Positions 1 through 5,136 of a DNA stretch of 5,520 bases are shown here, one piece after another (position 1 is the first letter of the stretch; the number at the start of each line of letters is the position of its first letter). The stretch is from Chloracidobacterium sp. UBA7659 (GTDB lineage Bacteria > Acidobacteriota > Blastocatellia > Pyrinomonadales > Pyrinomonadaceae). The stretch covers positions 291 to 5,810 of the forward strand of contig DLHV01000168.1 of assembly GCA_002483395.1 (NCBI GenBank). Reading direction: 5' to 3'. The position numbers were made by a program, and so were the translations under genes. Below the pieces are notes generated by a model, which saw nothing but the letters and a program-made list of their open reading frames with translations, was not told the origin of the DNA and ran no database searches.

Positions 1-23
1 ACACTCGCGTTTCTGCCCGTATC
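1..23. repeat. Partial copy of a second repeat family at the window edge, inside purH
   Basis: Read on the purH strand, 23-1 matches 4986-5007 with one mismatch and one extra A (shared core ATACGGGCAGAA then ACGCGAGTGT). In PurH this falls just after NLRLLK (411-416), where the family normally moves from a beta strand to the GGLLVQ region, so the encoded ADTGRNAS (418-425) looks like inserted rather than family sequence. The copy continues left of the window, so its extent and frame cannot be seen. Confidence 0.7.
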
Positions 24-1277
24 CGCTACCTTCAGCAAGCGTAGGTTTCTCTTTGTTTTGAATAGTTCCAGGGCGTCATCATCGAAGTCGGGGGCGATTA
101 CAACCTCTGTAAACACTTCGTTTACAGACTTTGCAACATCGGCGTCTACTGTTCGGTTGAACGCGACTATCCCACCGAAGGCGGACACTGGATCAGTTGA
201 AAGAGCACGTCTATAAGCTTGTTCGTTGTTTTCGCCAATGCCGACGCCGCTCGGATTCGTGTGTTTGATGATAGCCACCGCTAGTTCGTCAAAATCTTGA
301 ACGAGATTCCACGCGGCCTCGGCATCGACGTAATTGTTGAACGACATCTCCTTGCCGTGAAGCTGCACGGCTTTGGCAATACCACTGTATTCAAATGTAT
401 CGTACAAGGCAGCTTTTTGGTGGGGATTTTCGCCGTAGCGAAGGTCGGCGACTTTCGCAAGCTCAATACTCACAAAATCCGGGAGCACCACCCAGTCAGC
501 CGAAACGGCTGACGGGAGGCTCCCCTCCTTACGAAGGAGGGGTACGGCTTTAGCCGGGGGGTGGTTCTCTCCTTCAACCATCTGCGGAAGTTTGTCGATG
601 GAGGCAGAATGAACCACCCCGTCAGCCGAAGCGTCTGCCTCCCCTCCTTCGTAAGGAGGGGAGCCTAGGGCGTTCGAAAGCTGCTTAGCCAGGTAAGACG
701 AGATCGCAAGGTCATACAAGGCGGTGCGTGTATACGCAAGTGCGGCGAGACGCTGACGGGTGTCGAGCGACAGCGAGCAGTCGTTTTCCCGCAACTCTTT
801 CAAGATACCGTCGTACAAGTTCGGATCGGTGACAACAGCGACGTCACGCCAGTTTTTCGAGGCCGAGCGGATCATGGCCGGGCCGCCGATGTCGATATTC
901 TCGACCGCTTTTTCGACGCTAACTCCTTCTGTTGCGATGGTTTGTTCGAACGGATACAGATTAATTACGACAAGATCGATCGGCTCGATGCCGTGCGTTT
1001 GCATGGCGGCGACGTGTTCGGGATTGTCCCGGACAGCGAGAAATGCACCGTGGATCTTTGGGTGGAGCGTTTTTACACGCCCGTCCATTATCTCGGGAAA
1101 TCCAGTCACTTCGGAAGCGTCTGTCACTTTGATTCCGTTCTCCCGGAGCGTTTTTGCCGTTCCCCCGGTTGAGATTATTGTCACACCAAGTTCCGTTAAG
1201 GCTCTTGCAAAATCTACTGCCCCGCTTTTATCCGAAAGGCTTATCAACGCCCGCTTTACTTTTCTCAAGCCGCTCAT
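1..1277 (-). CDS. purH: Bifunctional AICAR transformylase / IMP cyclohydrolase PurH (3' end off window), with in-frame repeat inserts
   Basis: PurH formylates AICAR with 10-formyltetrahydrofolate and then closes the ring to give IMP, the last two steps of cytoplasmic purine synthesis. The frame opens at ATG 1277-1275 and stays open to the window edge (425 codons plus 2 bases). Cyclohydrolase (MGS-like) motifs: STGGT at 36-40, GRVKTLHPKIHG at 66-77 with the family's conserved Lys (K69), and NIDIGGPAMIRSASKN at 127-142. Transformylase motifs: RYGENPHQ at 280-287, NNYVDAEAAW at 314-323, KHTNPSG at 338-344 (catalytic Lys-His pair K338/H339) and DPVSAFGG at 362-369. Oddity: residues about 205-264, between the domains, are largely encoded by two palindromic repeats, which pushes RYGENPHQ some 60-75 residues later than I expect for the family. 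A second repeat family starts around residue 419. The start fits the usual N-terminus (KRALISLSDKSG at 8-19), but no clear Shine-Dalgarno is visible. All key residues are present, so it is probably functional. Confidence 0.96.
   Translation of the reverse strand, partial: MSGLRKVKRALISLSDKSGAVDFARALTELGVTIISTGGTAKTLRENGIKVTDASEVTGFPEIMDGRVKTLHPKIHGAFLAVRDNPEHVAAMQTHGIEPIDLVVINLYPFEQTIATEGVSVEKAVENIDIGGPAMIRSASKNWRDVAVVTDPNLYDGILKELRENDCSLSLDTRQRLAALAYTRTALYDLAISSYLAKQLSNALGSPPYEGGEADASADGVVHSASIDKLPQMVEGENHPPAKAVPLLRKEGSLPSAVSADWVVLPDFVSIELAKVADLRYGENPHQKAALYDTFEYSGIAKAVQLHGKEMSFNNYVDAEAAWNLVQDFDELAVAIIKHTNPSGVGIGENNEQAYRRALSTDPVSAFGGIVAFNRTVDADVAKSVNEVFTEVVIAPDFDDDALELFKTKRNLRLLKVADTGRNAS
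486..566. repeat. Palindromic repeat, full-length copy (copy A), inside purH
   Basis: An 81-bp element bounded by a terminal inverted repeat (ACCACCC at 487-493, GGGTGGT at 559-565). It contains three consecutive hairpins: GTCAGCCG/CGGCTGAC (495-502 with 506-513), CCCCTCCTT/AAGGAGGGG (522-530 with 534-542, perfect 9-bp arms, 3-base loop) and CGGCT/AGCCG (545-549 with 552-556). On the purH strand it is read without stops as roughly residues 238-264. The layout resembles small non-autonomous palindromic elements (REP/RPE/MITE-like); the family name is not known to me. Copy B lies 45 bp away in the same orientation. Confidence 0.9.
612..665. repeat. Palindromic repeat, shorter copy (copy B), inside purH
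   Basis: A second copy of the element at 486-566 in the same orientation. It shares the ACCACCC end, the GTCAGCCG segment and the 9-bp-arm palindrome CCCCTCCTT/AAGGAGGGG (641-649 with 653-661). It lacks the roughly 24 bases that form the CGGCTTTAGCCG hairpin and the distal terminal repeat of copy A. The first hairpin is degenerate (GTCAGCCGAAGCGTCTG). The 9-base inverted repeat GGAGGCAGA (600-608) / TCTGCCTCC (634-642) ties its left flank to its interior. It encodes about purH residues 205-222. The central palindrome is read in a different frame from copy A, yet neither has a stop. Confidence 0.85.
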
Positions 1278-1302
1278 AAATATTTGCTGCTAATAGCAAA
1301 CG

Positions 1303-1328
1303 AAAAAGCGGCCTAAAGCGACCGCTTT
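1303..1328 (-). terminator. Terminator-like hairpin upstream of purH (alternative: purH leader attenuator)
   Basis: On the minus strand AAAGCGG and CCGCTTT (1328-1322 with 1311-1305) form a 7-bp stem with a 10-base loop, running into five T (1307-1303). It lies 26 bases before the purH ATG, so it may end a transcript arriving from the minus-strand reading frame at 1499-1422. A competing hairpin AAAGCG/CGCTTT uses the same first arm, so an attenuator in the purH leader is the alternative. No known riboswitch was recognised. Confidence 0.4.
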
Positions 1329-1421
1329 CATCTAAAATTCTATCAATCAAACAATAACCCAGATATAGCTGCGTTAAGTACATCCGCAGCCGGCATCGAA
1401 CAATTCCAACAGGGCGCCACC

Positions 1422-1499
1422 CTAAAAAAAGAAGCGTCCAAGGAAAAGAAGTCCCAGCAACAATACCAGGGCATAAATTACGATTTTGATAAGACTCAT
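1422..1499 (-). CDS. Possible 25-residue single-span membrane peptide
   Basis: A short minus-strand frame from ATG 1499-1497 to TAG 1424-1422. The peptide begins MSLIKIVIYALVLLLG and ends in GRFFF: one Lys near the N-terminus, an unbroken hydrophobic stretch of about 18 residues, then a single Arg. This is the shape of a small single-pass membrane protein. AAGGA lies 11 bases before the ATG, a somewhat long Shine-Dalgarno spacing. It is followed by a 93-base gap and then a terminator-like hairpin before purH. After the TAG the same frame stays open for 15 more codons (GGALLELFDAGCGCT). No family was recognised, and chance is a real possibility for so short a frame. Confidence 0.35.
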   Translation of the reverse strand: MSLIKIVIYALVLLLGLLFLGRFFF

Positions 1500-1575
1500 G
1501 AAATTCTTTATCCTTACGATTACGAGTCTATAAGTACATACGACAAATTAATAGTGTAGTTCCCGTCCAATTTCG

Positions 1576-3066
1576 ATGTCAAAACCAAGAAAGCCATTTT
1601 ACTTCGTTTTCATAGTTTTTCTTCCGATTTTACAAATCTTTACAAACGCTCAGGGCCAGGCCGTCGATACGACCATAACAATAAACGCGAATTCACCCAC
1701 AATCGTTAATTTCGCCGGCCGTCGGATGGATGGCCCGGCTAAGGCGAATCCACGAAATTTCTCATTCATTCACACGGAAGCAGGTAGTGAAAATCTTGCC
1801 CGAAGAATTTCCGAGGTAAAACTCTTCGGAACGGACGGTAAAGGCATGGCGGACAGAAAGCTCGTTGACGGCGAATATCTGGCCGAAGGCGACATAGGTT
1901 CGTGGCGTTATAAAATTGATTTGGAAGTACCAAATGAAAAGAACGCCGCGGCGCATATATCCTGGATCTCAAATGATCGGGGCATATTGATGCTTTCGGA
2001 TATTCTTCCGTTAGCGGCTCAAGTAAAGGAAAACATCACTGCGATCCGCTTTGAACTTCCTCAAGGGTGGAAAATACACTCGAGTGAAACAATGATCGTG
2101 CAAGATGTGTTCTTGACGTCAGACGCCGGAAACGCTGTGTTTTACATCGGAAAAGACTGGCGTGAGCGAAAGATTTCATCGGGCAAGTTTGATCTACGTC
2201 TCGCTATTTCAGGAGAATGGCTATTTAGCGACGAGGACGCGGCCGCAATGGCTCAAGAAATTTTTGCGGAATACCGGAAGATTTTCGGCTCTGATCCGGC
2301 TGCTAACGCGACAATTGCCATCGGAAAGTTTCCTGCGGCTACAAATTCTGGAAGTTGGGAAGCAGAGACACGTGGGCGGAACGTGACGGTCATCTCATCC
2401 GATATGCCGTTCAAAACGCAGTCGCTTCAGCGGCTTCACGAGCAGTTACGCCATGAGATTTTTCATCTTTGGCTGCCGAACGGTGTAAATCTGAGTGGAA
2501 ATTACGACTGGTTTTACGAAGGGTTTACGTTGTACCAATCGTTAAAAACAGGCGTTGCGTTGAACCAAATTCGGTTTGAGGACTTTCTCGATACTATTTC
2601 CAGAGCCCACAACATTGATTCCAGCCAAACCCGGCGGATGTCGCTGATTGAAGCTTCGCAAAATCGCTGGATTGGCGCCGATACGCAGGTTTACGCACGC
2701 GGGATGGTGGTCGCTTTTGTATGTGATCTGATGTTACTTCAAAGTTCGAAGGGGAAAATGTCGGTCGGCGACCTTTTCCGCACGGTATACAATTCACACC
2801 GTCCACCGGATCCCGCGGCTGACGCGAACACCGCGATCCTGAAAGTTTTCGCGAGTCATCCGCACCTCGCTTCCGTTGTTGAAAATTATGTAAAAGGCTC
2901 GCAAAAGATCGACTGGCGAGTTCAATTGGATTTAGCCGGCATCGAAAGCGAACCCGGCAACACGCGCTCGATCTTGCGGGTCAAGACAAAGCTGAGCGGC
3001 AGCCAAAAAGCACTATTGGATAAATTAGGTTATAATAATTGGCGAAAGTTGACCCGGAAGTCATGA
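1576..3066 (+). CDS. Exported M61-like (gluzincin) zinc aminopeptidase, without PDZ domain
   Basis: A 496-residue protein with a Sec-type signal peptide (basic MSKPRK, hydrophobic 8-23, likely cut after GQA at 27-29), so it probably acts in the periplasm or outside the cell. Residues about 30-230 hold no motif I recognise and probably correspond to the N-terminal beta domain of M61 peptidases. The active site is HEIFH at 293-297 (zinc ligands H293 and H297, catalytic E294), with the third ligand E315 in WFYEGF, spacing HEXXH-X17-E. YARGMVVAFVCDLML from Y373 and the late VENYVKGSQKIDW...LAGIE segment match the helical part of the M61 (glycyl aminopeptidase) family as I know it. The usual C-terminal PDZ domain is absent: the protein ends about 50 residues after LAGIE. 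It is the first gene of a three-gene plus-strand cluster, and its stop overlaps the next start (ATGA). No good Shine-Dalgarno precedes the ATG. M61-like is an inference from motifs; a more distant M1-type relative is possible. Confidence 0.85.
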   Translation: MSKPRKPFYFVFIVFLPILQIFTNAQGQAVDTTITINANSPTIVNFAGRRMDGPAKANPRNFSFIHTEAGSENLARRISEVKLFGTDGKGMADRKLVDGEYLAEGDIGSWRYKIDLEVPNEKNAAAHISWISNDRGILMLSDILPLAAQVKENITAIRFELPQGWKIHSSETMIVQDVFLTSDAGNAVFYIGKDWRERKISSGKFDLRLAISGEWLFSDEDAAAMAQEIFAEYRKIFGSDPAANATIAIGKFPAATNSGSWEAETRGRNVTVISSDMPFKTQSLQRLHEQLRHEIFHLWLPNGVNLSGNYDWFYEGFTLYQSLKTGVALNQIRFEDFLDTISRAHNIDSSQTRRMSLIEASQNRWIGADTQVYARGMVVAFVCDLMLLQSSKGKMSVGDLFRTVYNSHRPPDPAADANTAILKVFASHPHLASVVENYVKGSQKIDWRVQLDLAGIESEPGNTRSILRVKTKLSGSQKALLDKLGYNNWRKLTRKS

Positions 3067-4208
3067 CAAAAATGAGAGTTTTTTCAGCCTTCGTACTTTT
3101 TGCAGCTATTGCCGTTCTGTCGGGCTGCGGGTTGTTCGACAGCACCGTCGGCGGTGTTTCAAAAGTTTTCGGGCTGAGCGATACGGCCACCGTGATCTCG
3201 AAAACCGCACAGATCCGCACGTCTTACGCGGTCGTTGCCGCCGACCTTTTAGAAGTCAAACGCGGCGAGAAACTCGACGTGATCGACCAGATCGATTTTG
3301 AAAAGGTTCTTTGGTTTCGCGTAAGGGCACACGACGAGGCCAACACCGAGGGTTGGATTGAGGCTCAGCATGTCATTACAAACGAGGTACTCGAAAAGTC
3401 CCAGAAATTGGCCGAGGAATTTAAGAACCTTTCGCCGCAGGCTGCGGGACAGTTGCGTGCAGCTTCCAATCTCCGGCTGGTACCGGACATGAGTCCCGAG
3501 AACGTCTTGTTCAAGCTTGCAAATGGCTCTACATTCGAGATCATGGATTGGAAATTCGTACCGAAGGCCGAAGTGCCGGATGTTGATGACGCAACAAAAG
3601 GTGAGCAGAAACAAAAGAAACGGACGAAAAACGAAGAGATCGAGGCCGCAAAAGAGGCCGGCGAGCCGGAAAAAATAGAAGACAAATACGACATTTGGTA
3701 TCAAGTGAGGATGGACCCGTCGATCTCACCCGCTCCGGCCGGCTGGCTGTTCGGCCGGCAGGTTGAGTTGCAGGTTCCGAGTGATATAGTCTTTTTCCAA
3801 CAAAACAACCGTAAATTTGTAACCTGGCAGCGGCTGGATACAGACAGCCAGGACAAGGTCGGTTTGAAAGAGAAGGTCGGGTCGCCCGGAAATTGGGTAA
3901 TTCTGTCGCGTACAAATCAGGTCAAAGAGATTGACGGCGTTGAGCCGGATTTTGACGGCATTCTCGTGCTCGCATTCGATAAATACGACCAGAGCTTTTA
4001 TACCGTTTGGAGAACGACTGGAGACGTTTGGGGCTTGCTTCCGCTTCAGGTGGAAGGCGTAGGCGATAACAAGACGTTCACGATGAAGCTTCGACACCCT
4101 GAGGGAAGGATGGACGACAAACGTTTCGTCGTTTTTAGAGACAAAAACCGGTTGAAGGTAACACCGCCCGAAGACATTGCTCAATATCAGCAAGGTAAAT
4201 CAAGATAA
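3063..4208 (+). CDS. Lipoprotein with two SH3-like domains, function unknown
   Basis: A 381-residue protein with a lipoprotein signal: K3 and R5, hydrophobic 6-18, lipobox LSGC at 19-22 with C22 as the lipidated residue. Residues about 43-107 read as a bacterial SH3 (SH3b)-like domain (KTAQIRTSYA start, GEKLDVID, WFRVRA, EGWIEAQHV end). A second, degenerate copy spans about 129-237 (LRAASNLRLVPD, GSTFEIMDW, YDIWYQVR, AGWLFGRQVEL) and is interrupted by a highly charged linker at 178-208. The remainder, 240-381, is beta-rich with many aromatics and is unrecognised. SH3b domains often bind cell-wall peptides, so envelope attachment is an inference. Start choice: ATG 3063 overlaps the peptidase stop as ATGA and suggests translational coupling. 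ATG 3072 is an alternative because GGAAG (3056-3060) lies 11 bases before it, against 2 bases for 3063. A TTG at 3039 would add eight residues without improving the signal peptide. Confidence 0.85.
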   Translation: MTKMRVFSAFVLFAAIAVLSGCGLFDSTVGGVSKVFGLSDTATVISKTAQIRTSYAVVAADLLEVKRGEKLDVIDQIDFEKVLWFRVRAHDEANTEGWIEAQHVITNEVLEKSQKLAEEFKNLSPQAAGQLRAASNLRLVPDMSPENVLFKLANGSTFEIMDWKFVPKAEVPDVDDATKGEQKQKKRTKNEEIEAAKEAGEPEKIEDKYDIWYQVRMDPSISPAPAGWLFGRQVELQVPSDIVFFQQNNRKFVTWQRLDTDSQDKVGLKEKVGSPGNWVILSRTNQVKEIDGVEPDFDGILVLAFDKYDQSFYTVWRTTGDVWGLLPLQVEGVGDNKTFTMKLRHPEGRMDDKRFVVFRDKNRLKVTPPEDIAQYQQGKSR

Positions 4209-4210
4209 GA

Positions 4211-4513
4211 ATGACAAACGACGCTCTCGCAGAGTTTGAAAATCCTTTTCCCGAACCGGTCGTGCTTGAGATAACAGATTCGATCGATCTGCACGCATTT
4301 CGACCTAAGGATGTGAAAGCGGTACTTGAGAGCTATCTCGTCGAGGCTCACGCAAAGGGATTCCGTTACGCGAGGGTAATTCACGGCAAGGGCATTGGTG
4401 TTCAGCGGGAGATCACGCGAAAAGTATTGAGCGACACCGAGTTTGTAAAAGAGTTTAGGACGGGAGACGAGTTCTCCGGCGGTTGGGGAGCGACAATCGT
4501 CGAATTCAAATAA
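4211..4513 (+). CDS. Stand-alone Smr-domain protein
   Basis: A 100-residue protein that is almost entirely one Smr (small MutS-related) domain, the module found at the C-terminus of MutS2 and as free-standing proteins. Visible motifs: IDLHAF at 25-30 (the LDLH motif), VIHGKGIGVQR at 56-66 (the HGKG signature) and GGWGATIVEF at 90-99 (the GGxGAT end of the fold). Smr domains have nuclease or nucleic-acid-binding activity in characterised members; the substrate here is unknown. No MutS ATPase or signal peptide is present, so it is probably cytoplasmic. It starts 2 bases after the lipoprotein stop and is likely co-transcribed. Its stop lies 5 bases from the stop of the opposing membrane-protein gene. 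Family assignment is firm, biological role is not. Confidence 0.93.
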   Translation: MTNDALAEFENPFPEPVVLEITDSIDLHAFRPKDVKAVLESYLVEAHAKGFRYARVIHGKGIGVQREITRKVLSDTEFVKEFRTGDEFSGGWGATIVEFK

Positions 4514-4518
4514 GACCG

Positions 4519-4782
4519 TTAACTTTCTTCAAGTACATCTGCCCACGCCTCTTCGCCATAGCGATTATAAATCTCTAGTCGTTCGATGATCTCGTTCTGA
4601 TTCGCGATTTTGTTCTCCGCTTCGGCAAGCCTTGACGAGAGATCTTTGCAGCGATGCTCGAGTTCGGCAATCCGTTTTTTGCGTTCGCGGTCCAGACGGT
4701 CAAGGTAGAACATATACATGAATTGAAACCCGGCAACCCCGACCAGAGCAAGACACAGACCGATCAAAACCACGTAAAGCAT
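4519..4782 (-). CDS. Small membrane-anchored coiled-coil protein, unknown function
   Basis: An 87-residue protein with one N-terminal transmembrane segment (about 2-26, LYVVLIGLCLALVGVAGF onward). The juxtamembrane region is strongly charged (DRLDRERKKR at 28-37), so the C-terminal part is probably in the cytoplasm. Residues about 38-72 show coiled-coil heptad spacing (IAELEHRCKDLSSRLAEAEN and on to IIERLE), and the end is acidic (GEEAWADVLEES). The general shape is shared by small division or septum proteins and by phage-shock-like proteins, but no specific family motif is visible and I assign none. It is convergent with the Smr gene. Only a weak Shine-Dalgarno-like GGA precedes the ATG. The continuous sensible protein sequence and heptads support a real gene. 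Confidence 0.8.
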   Translation of the reverse strand: MLYVVLIGLCLALVGVAGFQFMYMFYLDRLDRERKKRIAELEHRCKDLSSRLAEAENKIANQNEIIERLEIYNRYGEEAWADVLEES

Positions 4783-4836
4783 GTTGATTCCGGATCACGG
4801 ATTCGGGAACTAAAATAGTTTTGAGGGCTGAAAATC

Positions 4837-4862
4837 AAAAAAAGAGCTGCGTAACTCTCCTT
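4837..4862 (-). terminator. Terminator-like hairpin with T7 tract, minus strand
   Basis: On the minus strand AAGGAGAG (4862-4855) pairs with CTCTTTTT (4846-4839) through six Watson-Crick and two G-T pairs around an 8-base loop, and the T-run extends to 4837. It lies between the TATAAT box at 4910-4905 and the membrane-protein start at 4782. It could end a short leader transcript or a transcript from further right. The stem is weak in G-C, so the call is tentative. Confidence 0.3.
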
Positions 4863-4904
4863 CGTGTTCCGTTCGAAGTTCCAAAATCGTGAATCTGAAA
4901 CATT

Positions 4905-4910
4905 ATTATA
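4905..4910 (-). promoter_or_regulatory. Possible -10 box for the coiled-coil membrane-protein gene
   Basis: A perfect TATAAT on the minus strand, about 120 bases before the ATG at 4782. A matching -35 is poor (about 3 of 6 bases at 17-bp spacing), and the A/T-rich surroundings make a chance match possible. Acidobacteriota promoter rules are poorly known to me. Confidence 0.25.
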
Positions 4911-4985
4911 CTCTTGACCAAAGGCAAAGGAAAAGTAAAAATCGAAGACATAGTAGGTAAATCGCGTTTGGTACCGAACAAAGAG

Positions 4986-5074
4986 AATACGGGCAGAACG
5001 CGAGTGTGAACGAGCGTGCCCCTACTCGTTAGCTTGAGGATGCACGATCCCTAACGGTCGCGTTTCCGCACGTA
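4986..5074. repeat. Intergenic inverted-repeat element, about 90 bp
   Basis: Imperfect terminal inverted repeats: TACGGGCAGAACGCGA (4988-5003) against TCGCGTTTCCGCACGTA (5058-5074), with two mismatches and one indel. Inside is a perfect 6-bp inverted repeat, CGTTAG (5027-5032) and CTAACG (5051-5056). The left end is nearly identical to the sequence at 23-1 inside purH, so this is at least a two-copy dispersed repeat. It carries no gene, so any movement would depend on an enzyme encoded elsewhere. It resembles MITE or REP-type elements; no named family was recognised. Confidence 0.75.
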
Positions 5075-5136
5075 GTGGAAAATATGAAATCCCATGCCCA
5101 TTAGATATTTGTAGTTGAAGCAGGAATTGGCCTTAT

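Larger units (their letters stand above)
4783..5136. other. Gene-free intergenic stretch with hairpins and a repeat element
   Basis: These 354 bases separate the divergent membrane-protein gene and the DUF6941-like gene. No convincing coding frame is seen. The half nearest the membrane-protein gene is A/T-rich, with a terminator-like hairpin (4837-4862) and a TATAAT box (minus strand, 4910-4905). The other half holds the inverted-repeat element at 4986-5074. The last 60 bases should include the promoter and leader of the gene at 5137, but no clear -35/-10 pair stands out there. Confidence 0.7.

Noticed and set aside
486..665. Paired hairpins considered as a CRISPR array or an intrinsic terminator
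   Set aside because: Only two units of unequal length with internal dyads, no spacers of constant size and no T-tract; they lie inside an open coding frame.
760..1293. Long plus-strand open frame of 177 codons opposite purH
   Set aside because: It lies entirely antisense to the well-conserved cyclohydrolase domain of PurH; its protein is Ser/Thr/Pro-rich and matches no family pattern.
3735..3765. Repeated GGCCGGC motif within the lipoprotein gene
   Set aside because: Explained by codon use for AGW and FGRQ residues in a coding region; no further repeat structure.
3249..4193. Several minus-strand open frames of 109-155 codons opposite the lipoprotein gene
   Set aside because: They overlap one another in different frames and are antisense to a protein with a clear lipobox and SH3-like motifs; they are codon-bias shadows.
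4808..4820. AACTA/TAGTT short palindrome
   Set aside because: Five A/T-rich base pairs with a 3-base loop are too weak and too likely by chance to call as a site.
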